Counted from the stretch's first letter, positions 52,420 through 64,000 are shown. The stretch is DNA of 64,000 nt from Aphis gossypii (GCF_020184175.1 NC_065533.1:20544695-20608694), one strand, 5' to 3'. The notes: generated from the letters alone by a model not told the origin. Numbers and translations are program-made.

Positions 52420-54190
52420 CGCTACGTCTGCTTAAACATTTTGTTTCACGTCGACCCCCGGCACACAGCTCCGTCTGTAGGGCGCTGCATTTTCAATTTA
52501 GCCCTGTCCGTCAAATGTCCCGCGCACAGTACGATGTTAAAAATAAAAATTTCCTAGTGATTAAAATGATTTTCGTTATCAACAACATCAATCGTTTAGA
52601 GCGGTCTATGGATAAAATAATATTATGAACAGTTGCTATATAATTAGTCGTTGACGAACGGTCGTGGTTAAAGTTTAAACAGGTACTTAGTTTATTAAAT
52701 TAAATATTCGTATACCAGTGCATTCGACGAAACGGATAAAAATATGTGTTATTAATGAACGTCGCATCGAGAATAATGAGAATGATTCAAGTGTTGTAAT
52801 CGATTCGGCGAGAAACCAAAACAAAAAATTACACGTAAGTACGATGACAATTATTATATTTTATTCTTTCGTTGCGTGTAATTGTGCGTAGTGAAAAACA
52901 TCCTAACGGTTTCCAACGGTTCCGGGTAAATTAAAACGACGGTTAATGTGGTACTTTGGTTTGTGGTTATAACAAAGCTGAATCTTTAATTTACCTGCTT
53001 GTAATAAAATTTTCAAAATCCCGTTGTCTAATAATGATACAATTCGAAGAAGAATTATAAATGATATGTATTTCAATGAGTATAGAACAAAATGTAAATA
53101 AGTCTTCTAGATAGAAATTTCGCTAGAAAATCGCAATTAATAGGATTTAATCGGTTTATTCGTGACAATAAAATATCTAATCAACTTTTTTCTGTAAAAG
53201 ATTATTAAAACACATAAAACACAAAAATCTTGAAAATGTGCATAGGAATTTGTCTAAAGTTTAGATAATCTGTAAGATTCAAGCAGAGGGATAAATTCAA
53301 TAAAGTATAGAGAATTATATAAATCCTAAAAATTTATTTCTATTAGACAATACTTCTAAGTCCAAGAAATAAGAATATTATATTATCTCAATACACCCAA
53401 ACACAATCTCATAGTTTACCAGTTTGTGTTAAAAAATAGAGTATTTTAAGTATTAAATATGTTTAAATATATTTCTGTACTTAGATCAATTAATTCAAAC
53501 AATGATTACGTAAAATACTTTTACCATTACTATGCTGGCATACATGCATACTAATACATAAAATGTCCGACTACTACGACTTAATAACGCCAATAATCGC
53601 ATTTAACGATATTATGTTATTTATAAATAAAGATAATACGATTTCAGTTATCGCACCAAACAAACTTCTTTTTGCATGTCCGTATTTAATAAAATGATAA
53701 TTTATATAAAAAATGGATTGTATTATGTACTTGTATAGTGAAAAACATTGATAATTAATTGCTAAAGATGAGTTTAAATTTCGTTCTCCAAATACCTAAT
53801 TTAAAAACAATAATAAACACTGAGGAATATTTGAAATCAAAACATACCTAAATAAAAATTGGTAAGTAAACACATTTTAAAATCTATAGGTATATTTAAC
53901 ATAATAAATTCAAGTTTTAATAATTATATATTTATTTGTCTTAATGTAATTTTTTACATCAGGAAAAAATAAAGTAATTAGGTATCTTCAAAAATTCAAA
54001 TCATACCACGGCATTTTCTTTTTAATATCAATTACTAATGGGTATAATATTTTAGTTGACCTTCTTTTTGTTAACGACGGAATTAATACATACCTGTCCT
54101 TAAACAACCATGACAAAAATAGTTTAAAAAAATATTCTTAGAATGGTAATTGAATGCAGCTGTATCAACGTAGGCCGTAGGGTACTATAG
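52420..54190. other. AT-rich non-coding DNA
   Basis: The first 200 bases are GC-richer with a 73-codon frame of no recognised family; the rest is empty. Confidence 0.5.
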
Positions 54191-54802
54191 TTGGGTCCCA
54201 GACACGAGTGAGACCCTTTGGCCTTTTCGGCCAAAAACCTACCCTTCTTATTTCGGCTAAAACACTCAAAACATAATCATTAACTTTAGTATACACATAA
54301 TGTTATACATATCGAAAATTATTAAAACCTATGATTTGATCGGTAGTAGTCGAATTTGATTGTGACGTGATGAAAATTATTACCATTTGACATGTACGTA
54401 TAGGTTTATGTAGTGTGTTCATTGTTCAAAGTCCAAATGAAAGGAATTATATTATTATATTATAAGGAACATATTACACATTTTCATATTATATAACATA
54501 TATGTATTTAATAATTATTGACGAAAATTATGTATTATTATTTATTTATGTATTGATACATTTTATACAGCTCATATTTTTATTAATTTTCCATAAATAT
54601 AACGTAAAGAATAAAGAGTAAAAATGTAAAGTAATAAAATATAACATATAATATTATTATTATTATTAAACCTTTTGTTGGGCACTAATTTTGTCAAAAA
54701 ATGACCTTTTTTAAATTTATTAGAAAAGCGAATCGGCCGAAAAGAGAAAGGTCAAAGGTATATGTTTTTGGTCTTAAACGGCCATGCTCCCAAACGACCC
54801 AA
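54191..54802. mobile_element. possible degenerate inverted-repeat element
   Basis: TTGGGTC at 54191 is matched, inverted, by GACCCAA ending at 54802. Inside both ends are related CCTTT...TTTTCGGCC stretches in opposite orientation. No target duplication was seen, and the 77-residue open frame starting at 54701 has no recognisable domain. Confidence 0.3.
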
Positions 54803-56179
54803 ACACATCCTGGACACTTGCAGGTAGTACCTATAAGTAATTGTTTGAAATTATTGGAAAACTCCGAGTTAATCAAATGTTTCTTTACTGCTAATAATAA
54901 GGGAGAATATTCGATATTTTTGTATGAAGTATAGCTAAATTGAGAAAATCTATAATTAAAACTTGGTTTACAATGAAATTAAAAAATTGAATGAATTTGT
55001 CATCAGTTAATCGCGTTTAAAAATGGAAATTTTACATCTCAAGTTCCTTTTTACTGGTTTATGTTTTGTAGTTAGGAGTCTGTAACTTTGGATAATAATA
55101 CATTTTAATGTAGTTACTAGACATAGATAGGCCAATTTTTGACTTATATTATTCTTAAATAAATGAGTTAAAATTTACCTCGAATATATTGCTAGTAGGA
55201 ATGGCATATAAATTTCAAATATCCAGTAAAAAATATAATATTATAAAAAAAAAAAAAAATACTATCATTACTTTAATTATAAAATAATTATAATTAAATA
55301 TTAGTTTAACCCAACTGTAGTCTGTAATATAATTTACTATACATACTGAATTTACTAGTAGTTTTTTTTATTATTTTTGGTCCGCAAGTAGTATAAATAA
55401 GCATCCTGCAAGTAGTCGACGGGTATGAACTTATTATTTTCCAGCAAAAAGCGATACCGTTTATCCATCTTAATGAGTAATGACGGTCAGAAATCTGATT
55501 AGATGCATGAGAACGTATTAAATAAATTCATCGTAAAGTTTACTTGAGATTGATCGTCTAGTTTTTTTCAATTCTATATAATTAATATTTCAAAACTAAT
55601 AGAATTTTTGGTTTTTGAATTAAATTTAAGGGCCAAGAGTAAGATGACTTATAAGTTATAAGATATTATTCTTATTGTTATTTCGTTATGATAATAACGC
55701 AAAAATAAAAGAAAACAAAAAAAATTAAAAATATAAATAATAATATTAATATATCATTAAATATTTTTAATTATTATATAAAGTAAAGATGCAAAGAATT
55801 ATTTAGGTGATGATGTAATGTGGTTTAAAGTAATGTATTATTTAATGATGTATATTTATGTATTATGTGTAGGATTAAGTGGACTAAATAAATTGTAGGA
55901 CAATTACAAGGGACACAAGCCTCGAATGAATGCCTCAAATATATTTATAAGTTATTAGTAATTTATTAGTTATCTTAACTTATGTCTTATTATTTTAAAT
56001 TTGCGTAATTACCTTCCTCCTGGTCGTCGGAGGGTTCTCGAGGTCGTGATTCGAAAACGATCAAGTATACCGTTTGTAAAATATTAAGCGAATAATTAAT
56101 ATATTGAAATCTAATAAATGAATGAATAAAATAAGATACCTGTGTAAAATTATGACTATGTAAATATTGATGCGCATGC
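54803..56179. other. AT-rich non-coding DNA
   Basis: Nothing recognised apart from a short GC-richer stretch at 56010-56065. Confidence 0.5.
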
Positions 56180-56720
56180 ACCTTACCTTATCCGTAGCTG
56201 TCTGTGATCGCAGCCGACGTAATAAGGAGAGAAATAATTATTTTAAACACTCAAAAAGAAATAACTGAACACTGAACAAATTTCGTCTTAAAAAAAGGAA
56301 ACAGCAGAGTTGTCGTTAGCAGGATCTTTTGAGTGGGTGTTGGGATGGTTGTAGGTTCTCCTACACTGTTCTGGTCAAATGGTGCTCGTGCACTAGTGTC
56401 TTTGGAAGGTGCTCATGCACTTGTCGCTTTGAAAGGTGCTCATGCACTGATGAGAGGAGACTATTTAGGTCAGGCCCGCCTGAGTCATCGGCGGCCCGAT
56501 CAAAGGTGTCGGTGTCTCCAAAGAAAATTGTCTTTTTCTCTGGCGACAGAGACCCTGACCAGACCATCCCCTATCTCCGGCGGCACATGAAAGCAATCGC
56601 ATTTGTTGCGCCGTACCGTTATAATCCCGTACAGTGTCCTGTACGTGACTAGATAATAGGAATTGTTCCAATCATCGGTGACTTGATTTATTGGGGTTTT
56701 TTAGGGTATATTACATGCGT
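56180..56720. other. GC-richer island around the 27-bp repeat, unidentified
   Basis: The composition differs sharply from the flanks. A plus-strand frame is open for about 107 codons (56329-56652), but its only early start is TTG and its Cys-x-Cys repeats simply follow the 27-bp DNA repeat. Two minus-strand frames are open too. AGAGTTGTCG near 56305 and CGACAACTCG near 56718 are weak inverted ends. It could be a transposon fragment or a non-coding exon; no protein family was recognised. Confidence 0.35.
56381..56452 (+). repeat. 27-bp tandem repeat, 2.7 copies
   Basis: Units at 56381-56407, 56408-56434 and 56435-56452 begin GGTGCTCRTGCACT. The period is a multiple of three and three frames stay open through it. 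It lies in a GC-richer island (56180-56720) of unknown nature. Confidence 0.85.
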
Positions 56721-56818
56721 GCGACAACTCGACCGTTATTTATTTTATTAAATAAAATAACGAATTTACAATTATGATATGTGAAATCGAGCATATCATT
56801 ACAAAACTATCCGACACA

Positions 56819-57202
56819 CAGAGGCGTACTAGAGACAGATCGGCCCAGGGAGATTTGAAAATCTACGGCCCACGTATATTATTATTTATTTTAGTAGACA
56901 AACGTCATCTAATTTGCCTCAAATAATTAATTAATACTACACTCAAATTTAATTTCAAACAATATTTAATTTGTGTGGTAAATAAATACGATTGTATACG
57001 ATTTGTAGTAGTTAATACCTACAATCTACATATTATGCATATTTATTATAATGTAACAAAATAACAATTTTTTTGGTATAATTTGATTCATATTGGGTCT
57101 CTAGCGTCACATTCCCTTGGGCCTAAGCCGGCCCATAATCTTATAATTTTCACCGTCCTAGAAAGATAAATTTCCCTAACTCCCCTGACCAGTCTGCCAC
57201 TG
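56819..57202. mobile_element. non-autonomous hAT-type element (384 bp)
   Basis: Left CAGAGGCGTACTAG and inverted right CAGTGGCAGACTGG agree at 10 of 14 positions. The flanking octamers CCGACACA (56811-56818) and ACGACACA (57203-57210) agree at 7 of 8. Non-coding and diverged, so an older insertion. Confidence 0.6.
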
Positions 57203-57424
57203 ACGACACAACTCAATGTTTTCAGATTTCATATAGTATTATTACTTAATAGTTTTGAAAAAATTTGAATCAAAAGCTTCAATACCTACATTTTGATTTA
57301 CAATAAAATAAATTAATAGTTTTATTTATTTAAAAATAATTAATTTAAAAAATTGATTATATTACCTTTAAGTTTGATAATAGATGAATTGACTCTACTA
57401 TTACAGTACAGCTAACAGCATAAA

Positions 57425-57530
57425 ATTGATTCCGTACACGAAAATTTGCCATGTTGTATACGTGTAAGACAAAGACAACACGTGTGGGTGTGGTGTTCTC
57501 TCATAATGGGTTTTAATTTTGTAAATAATA
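57425..57530 (-). repeat. probable copy of the dispersed repeat family
   Basis: TTCCGTACACGAAAA is the inverted form of the family's TTTTCGTGTAC segment. It is followed by GTGTAAGACAAAGACAACAC and GTGTGGTGTTCTCTC, which look like an adjoining part of the repeat. The overlapping 66-residue open frame is not a convincing gene. Confidence 0.4.
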
Positions 57531-58447
57531 AAAAAAGAATTGTAAGAAAATCAATATCAAATAGATTTAACAAGTTCAAATCTATTTTCAAATTTTTTAT
57601 TGCTTCGCTAGATCCAACGGTACATTCGCAAAATAAACATATCTAAATTTCCATGTTCTGAATGTGTTAGGTAAAATCAGAAAACGGCCTTCTTAATCAT
57701 ATAAATATGAAACCTTAAGTGGCTAGTCAGTAGTGAAGTAAAAGACATTGCACTGAAATAATCAATTAATATAAATATTTACTAAGTATTTCTACCCATA
57801 TTAAGAAAGATAAAGTGATTAATATGCTTTAAAGTCCAAATTACTTCAAAATGAATAAATTCATCAGTAAAAAAATATAATTTAGTAATTCTTTTCCTGG
57901 ATACTTCAAACTTATAAATTAGTTTCTGCTGTACTAATGTACTATACCTACTAAACTTTTATACATTTTATTATTTTAATTATAATTTAGGAGACCATTC
58001 TTTTCAGTTTTCAAGAATGGAAAATTCAGTTTATGATTAAGTTTTGTATAACTTATTATTAATATTATTTTAATATTAATAATAAGTACATAATATATAT
58101 TTTTAAACATATTTTATAGGGCATAATCTTTTTTTAATATTGTGTGCAACTGTTTTTGTTTGATGAAAAACCTTTAATGTGATTTTTTAATACAACACTA
58201 GGTAACTATTGTTGTAGTATAAAAAATATTTTTTATTTTGAAATTAGCTATAAGTATTATAACTATATCTCGAATAAAATTTAATATACCTTAAATAGAT
58301 TGTTAGTAGTAAAATCATAAAATACATGATGAATAGTTATTCATATTAACTATATATCTACATTGGAGTATAAATAGTATAATATATCTCATTCCTGATT
58401 ATATATTAAATAATTTTATAATTATATTTTAATTTGTAAACAGTTTA

Positions 58448-58482
<35 letters not shown>

Positions 58483-61131
58483 TGTAGATGAATTAAAACG
58501 GTGGGTTGTTTGTGGGTAGGTCTGTAAAATATTAAAGTTTCCCTAGTAAAATATAATTTTCAAACCACTTATGATACTTGATTTTGATATGTTTATTAGT
58601 CTAAAAAAACTTTTACAGTAAGTGAATATACTATTTATTATAACCAAATTTTAATAAAATTGTTTATACTATACACAAAATTGATAAGTTTGGTCAAATT
58701 TTAAACACGGCCCGTTAAAATACACTATACTCAAATACAAATTAAAATGAGTACATGATCGACTGAATTAATTTTTATTTTAAAGATAATTTGTGTTTAC
58801 TTAAGCTAATACTTTACTTTTAGAAAATACATTAAAATATTAAAACTGGATGATTGGTTTAAATAATCATAATATAGTTATGTAAAAAATTATTTTCACT
58901 ATGACTTCCATATAATAGCGTTATTAGTTATAATGTTTTGAAGCAAATAACTTTTTCAATAATACTATTACATTTAAAAAATATATATATTAATATAACA
59001 TTTGTCTATAGACTCTACTGTAGTCAAATGACCACCATCTACAATTGTTATTTTTTATTTATTGAGCTGTGGGTGATTAGAATAAACTTCAAAGCTTCTT
59101 TAACTAAATGAATTATTTTTTTTCTTATTTAAGTACAAACAGTTTATAGTATTCCATAAAAATTGGTTCATTTATAAAAAAAATATATTTATAAAAATAT
59201 AATATGAAATATGAATATTATGATTTATTATTTTTAAATGTCAGATCATAATTTACTAATGCTAATGAAAACAAATAAGTCTAAGATAATATATACCAAC
59301 ATAATAATTATATACTCTAGGTGTATAGATATTTACTATCCCCGTAATTTAAAGTATAGTAGAGAATTAACTATTAACCCGTGATTGATTCAATATTTTC
59401 TACATTACAAGTTTTAATTCACTACCATAGGACACACTATTGATGTAGGAACATTAATACTCCATCAGCTATTACTTTTAGATAAAATATATTAAAGTAT
59501 AATAGGTGCTAAAGTGAATATAATAAGTAAAGATCTTAAAAATGACAAAAATTGCCATTCTTACACTAATTTAAAAATTAATATTACCATTATACATCAG
59601 GTATTCAAAATGTTTAATATTAACAGATTTATCATAAAGATATTGTTGTTAACCGTAGATCACAATGATGTTATCATCAATATGCATTATGCATTTTCAT
59701 AATGCATTTATCTCTTATTTACACTACTTACTTGCAGATAAAAAGTTTAATGTTTAATTTTGTCATATGAAGTTTTTTTTTTAAGTTGATTTTTAACAAA
59801 AAAACCAAAGATATGATAATATATCTTTCTTATTATAGCTCTCAATTAATAGAAATCGAGAGAAAATAATATTTAATATTATTTAAATTATTATAATATC
59901 ATACAAATGACAAATCTAATTGACATAATTTTAGATTTCTCTGTCTTTATATGAGTAAACAATAAGCGTTACGTAAAAAAAGTTCTTATGATGTCTCGGT
60001 TTGGAGATTTCAAAATCTTGCAACGCTAAGGTTACTTGAAAGTAAGCTAAAATAATCAACTTGCTTCATATATCCACAAATATAGATATATTGAAATATT
60101 TGAAACTTATACTACTACCACATATTAATAATATATAATTATGACAATAAATAACTTTATGAAAATTGTCTATAATATCTATGGATATCTCAAAATATTC
60201 TAATAACCTTTTCTTCTTTTGTCTATAATACACCTTTTTATGATTATTTTATATTTATTTAATGGATTAACTATTTTTGCTTAAGATGATGTCTAAAATA
60301 TTAATGTCTGCAATTTACACAGGTAGCATTATTCACAAATACTTCATAAATAGTCAATTTATGAGAATTTAGTGTTATTATCAAAACATCAAAAATACAT
60401 TACAATTAATACATTTTGCTCTTAACTTATGCAGTTTGTACCTATACCAAAAACTTTCCAAGTCTATATTTACATATTCATACTCATCTATAAGTATTTG
60501 AGAAATTGGTAAGAGCTTGTTCCTTTCTCAAAAATATTGACTCAGAAGTGTCCAATAAAATCATAACTATCTAGCTAAATTCCAGTTTTTAAAATAAAAA
60601 TCTCGTTTGATTCTACAACCATTGCTTTGTGACTAATATTCTAAATTTTTAATATTTAGACTGCTTCTATTGAAAAAAAAATTAATCAAATAAGATATAC
60701 CATTTAGTTTTCATAGTAGGTATTAATGTATTGACAAGAAATAAATTGTTATCAATTATTAATTTTAATTTAAGAGAAAAAAATTGTTAAAAAATGTACA
60801 CAAATTGTTTCAAAATAAATCCTGCTTTGATGAAAATAAAATGAAATAGTATAAACAATTGAAAGAGCTAGTACTGATTCATCATTAGGTATACTAGAAT
60901 GTACAATTTGTTTATAGTATTTAGTATTAGTGTTTATTTGTGGTTAGAATCTAAAACAAGAACTTACCCATTCGTTCCACTTCCAGCTAAACAAATTAAT
61001 GGAATTGGTATTAAGTTTTTGATTATATGTATCATGTATGCAACTTAGTATGTCAATTGCAATTTTAAATAGATTTCACCCAATATAACTGCTGAATTGT
61101 CAATAATTAAACTCAACATTGTTAAAAAACA
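57531..61131. other. AT-rich non-coding DNA downstream of the chromo shadow gene
   Basis: Only the TTA microsatellite and A/T runs; no frame with a recognisable domain. Confidence 0.55.
58450..58483 (+). repeat. (TTA)11 microsatellite
   Basis: Pure TTA run. Confidence 0.9.
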
Positions 61132-61141
61132 TTTATTTATT
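61132..61141 (-). promoter_or_regulatory. candidate polyadenylation signal of the chromo shadow gene
   Basis: Two overlapping AATAAA hexamers on the minus strand (read as TTTATTTATT on the plus strand) lie about 350 bases past the stop codon. They are the first canonical signals seen downstream; a variant ATTAAA lies nearer, around 61450. AATAAA is common by chance in AT-rich DNA. Confidence 0.3.
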
Positions 61142-61492
61142 AAAAGGAACACAAATATTGATGAAAAATATCCTGATAAAAATGAGTAAAAAAAAGATAA
61201 CATTTGGAAACAAAATAGTTTGGTTTACATAAAAACATATTTTTTTCTGATTACACATTATGTTTGACAACAATCAGTAAATATATTCACAAACTGAAAA
61301 ATTAAGATGGAATGCAGAAGCTTATATTATATTATATATGTTGAGGTAAATAAAAAAGTGTTGTATGATGAATAACAAAGTAAAAATAATTGTTATTTTA
61401 AAACTTAAATATAACATATAAAACTATTGGTACATTAGGTATGTACTTATTTAATCAGTCCTCATTAGTTAATTATATCAGGTACATTATTA

Positions 61493-63926
61493 TCAGTCAG
61501 TATTCTCTTTTTTTTTATCTATGCCATTAGGATAACGCTCTCGAAAAAACTTGAGTGCCACATCAGGCCAATGGTCATAAATAATAGGAGCCTCAAGTAC
61601 ATCTATACCAGCGAAATTCTCGTGTTGCCATTGGACTTCAAACAAAAAGACGTCGTCATCTCTTAACTTGGGATTCATAATTTTTTCTATTACAAATCCA
61701 TCACCAAACGTAGGATCTAATGTATCTTTTTGACATATTTCTTTTTGAAAATGTTCCGAAGCAGTTATGACTGGAGGAACACACTTTTCCTCAAACGGTT
61801 CTACGTTTGACTTTTTCATGGCCAGTTTTCTGTCTGCCTCACTAACAAAAATAAAAAATACAAAAAAATGTACTTAATAATTAATATAGTACTTATTACA
61901 AACAATTCAAATAAAAATGAATAGATAATTGTGACTTAAAACCAAAGAACTCTTAGAAGAAACTTTATTATAATAAGGACGTACTACTTATATATTAATA
62001 CCTAAATAGAAATATATGTAGTACTTTGCAAAGGACATTAACCAGTTTTAAGTTGAATAATTTTCTTACTAATTAAAATATCCATCTTTAAAACTTAGCT
62101 TCTCCCAATTAATATGAAAAAAAAAGGTTTTTTTTTAAACTTTATTTAATAAATAAACAATCTGTACTATTTAATTTATTATAAGCATGTGTGTAGATAT
62201 ATACATATTACATAGATATATATTTATTTTTTACACAAGACACTTGAAAAAAAAAGAAGTACCATAATGGTGAAATTTTATATTGAACTCTGTTTAATTA
62301 CCTATTTTAAATTGTAATTATGATTTAGATCACAGCACCATTTTCTCTTTTTAACCTAAAGGAGAAATAACAAAAACAGTGTCAACATTCAATGCTGATA
62401 TTAGGGAATTTGGATGGTTAGTTAGTCGTGAGCGGAATTGTTTAATTGGTTAAATTAAAATCATTTTTATTATATATATATTATATATAATAATTATTCG
62501 GACTAATTATTTTTTTAGGTATACATGTGTAAGTATTATTGTTTCTATCATATTTTTAAGCATGATTATTATTATTTAAATGAGAAGACTAGGTATTTTA
62601 CTAGTTCCTATTGACTAGTACTAAAAATATAATATTAAAACTCAAGTAGGTACCTAAGTAAAATATACAATATTAAATACTCTAATTAATAATATAAACT
62701 GTTTAGTAGCGGACGATTGTACCTACTTGTTGCATGAAGCCTACCCAACTGTTCTTATTTTTTTTTCTTTGATGCAACAATTCAACTACCTATGTATCAT
62801 ATTGCTTTCAAAAGCGGCAACGAACGAAACCATTATTAGCTAGTATGAACTATCTACTTTGGGGGCAAAAATATAGGTAACAAATCAATCAACAGAGTAG
62901 TTTTCATAGCAAACGACGCATTATCTGTTCGGTATAGAGATTAATTTTACACGATTTATTGCTATGTTATAATATTTTGTTTTTCGGTAGAGATTTGGCG
63001 AAATACGTGTTTCTTCCACCACCGACCGTGATTACAACTGAACACACAGGTGGGTGAGCGCAGCAACAATAATAGTACGATAACGGCGCGGCGAGATGGC
63101 AAAAAAAATCACGCGGCTAACGGCCAAGAAGCGTGTTTCTTTCGGTAGACATCTTGGATACTTACAAATTTTGTAATGCGAGGTTCACCTGGGCTTCGAT
63201 GATAGCCGGGTCGATGTCGTCGTAGTCGTCAGTGGGGACTTCATCTTCATCTTCGTCGTAGTCTAAGGAGTCGAAGTGGTGGCCATCGTTGTTGTCGTCG
63301 TCGTCATCGTCCTCGTCGTCGTCGTCGTCGTCGTCAGCGGCGACGTTAGTGATCGTCATATTGAGGCTGTTGGCGTTGTCTTCGTCGTCCGAAAATATCT
63401 CAGATTTAATTTTGATCGGAACATTGTCAATAGGAATGGCTGGTGGAACGGCCCGTGGAACGATAGGAACGGCAGGGGGGACTATAGGAACAGCAGGGGG
63501 AACGATAGGAACGGCTGAAGGAACACTTTGGGTGCATGCGGCCGGCGGACGACTGTCGATACGGATATTGCGAGGAACGCCGTTCTTGAGGTAACGGAAT
63601 GGAATGATTGTAGTTGTAGGGCCCTTACGATCAATGCTGTCGTTCATATCAATGTAGTCCTTCATATCAATGTAGTCGTTCTTATCAATGCCACCAGGAA
63701 CATGAATCCATTCTTCAGTAATGGGGAGTTGAACGGTGACACCACTCGGTCTGGTAAACATAACTCTATGAGGAACTTGCGAGTACGGAATGAGTGTGAG
63801 ACCGTGTGGGTATCGTATAGTAACACCATCGGTCGTGGCAGTGGCCTCAGTAATAGAATCATCAATATCATAGTAATCGATGTCGTAGCGACGATCGGTA
63901 GCCGAGTTGCTGCTGGTGCTCGGCAT
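61493..63926 (-). CDS. HP1-like chromo shadow domain protein with acidic, proline-repeat N-terminus (two exons)
   Basis: Exon 1 is 63926-63166 and ends at a strong donor (GTAAGTAT). Exon 2 is 61841-61493, after a T-rich tract ending TTAG, with stop TGA. Exon 1 leaves two bases of a codon and exon 2 supplies the third, so the frame is kept and about 369 residues result. Residues 300-359 resemble an HP1 chromo shadow domain: EKI near the start, a hydrophobic/aromatic strand around FLFEVQW, and a final helix WPDVALKFFRERY matching the family's P..VI.FYEERL. Residues 83-100 and 137-157 are short tandem repeats, 173-176 (IKSE) fit a SUMO consensus, and 198-211 are almost all Asp. No chromodomain is visible. 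HP1-type shadow domains dimerise and bind PxVxL peptides in chromatin; a nuclear chromatin role here is inferred. The conserved Trp after the last helix is absent. The ATG at 63926 is the first in the visible frame, but that frame is open to the window edge, so more N-terminal sequence is possible. Further exons inside the intron cannot be excluded. Confidence 0.68.
61842..63165 (-). other. intron of the chromo shadow gene
   Basis: The 1,324-bp stretch between the two coding exons starts GTAAGTAT and ends with a T-rich tract and TTAG. Most of it is AT-rich. The part next to exon 1 (about 62980-63160) is GC-richer and holds two copies each of TTCGGTAGA and CGTGTTTCTT, so an alternative promoter or first exon could lie there. 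No other exon was recognised. Confidence 0.55.
63292..63336 (-). repeat. coding (GAC)n tract encoding poly-aspartate
   Basis: A nearly pure GAC repeat on the minus strand encodes the acidic run of the chromo shadow protein (residues about 197-211). Only a GAT and a GAG codon interrupt it. A uniform trinucleotide tract like this usually varies in length between individuals. Confidence 0.85.
63456..63518 (-). repeat. three 21-bp coding repeats (AVPIVP motif)
   Basis: Three tandem 7-residue units (S/P-AVPIVP) occupy residues 137-157 of the chromo shadow protein, followed by a degenerate fourth unit. The period is a multiple of three, so copy number can change without breaking the frame. Confidence 0.8.
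63627..63680 (-). repeat. three 18-bp coding repeats (DYIDM motif)
   Basis: Three tandem 6-residue units, NDYIDM, KDYIDM and NDSIDR, cover residues 83-100 of the chromo shadow protein. The DNA repeat is clear on both strands and in frame. Confidence 0.75.
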
Positions 63927-64000
63927 GTGGGAGCCCTGGGAAAACGTTCCGTGCCGTTCGTTTCTATTAGCCCTGCGTTCCCGGCGGGGCGACGTGCAGC

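Noticed and set aside
56530..56560. TGGCGACAGAGACCCTGAC as a retroviral-type primer binding site
   Set aside because: No LTR ends in CA before it and no paired LTR was found.
63096..63176. Plus-strand 26-codon basic frame with a good start context
   Set aside because: Very short, overlaps the donor of exon 1, and has no other support.
63276..63594. Plus-strand frames of 80 and 101 codons rich in Val or Ser
   Set aside because: They are the antisense of the GAC tract and Pro repeats in the chromo shadow exon.

Overview
This looks like AT-rich insect nuclear DNA. The best guess is an aphid or a close hemipteran relative. The grounds are the very low G+C content, the near absence of long reading frames, introns with standard GT/AG ends and a T-rich acceptor tract, a MULE transposase with a FLYWCH finger, many hAT-type elements, a short TTAGG-type array, and a striking excess of the palindrome TAGGTACCTA. 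The species cannot be fixed from the sequence alone. There are no bacterial features, operons, CRISPR arrays or recognisable tRNA/rRNA genes.

The window is gene-poor. The one gene I can support lies at the right edge on the minus strand (63926 down to 61493). Two exons join in phase to give about 369 residues: a low-complexity, proline-rich and very acidic N-terminal part, then a C-terminal chromo-shadow-like domain of the HP1 type. The reading frame stays open upstream to the window edge, so the gene may start outside the window.

Positions 1-61,100 are non-coding DNA with a dense record of transposons. Left third (1-22 kb): an LTR-like island, a decayed MULE with FLYWCH finger (5.5-7.3 kb), a hAT-type element with a perfect 8-bp target duplication (13.1-13.7 kb) and two CpG-richer islands (17.2-18.1 and 18.8-20.0 kb). 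Middle (22-44 kb): AT-rich DNA with microsatellites, a short telomere-like array, two more hAT-type elements (37.7 and 40.4 kb) and an island near 44 kb ending in a poly(A) tract that shares motifs with the island near 1.7 kb. Right (44-58 kb): a very dense cluster with a 160-bp tandem duplication, an inverted-repeat element carrying reiterated ACCGCA motifs, a small poly(A)-tailed retroposed sequence with a 15-bp target duplication, a nested pair of inverted-repeat elements, and further hAT-type elements. Copies of one dispersed repeat family recur at about eight places.

No genes can be seen to work together. The long empty stretches may be intergenic or may be introns or regulatory land of genes outside the window. 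All family names rest on motifs read by eye; no database search was made.
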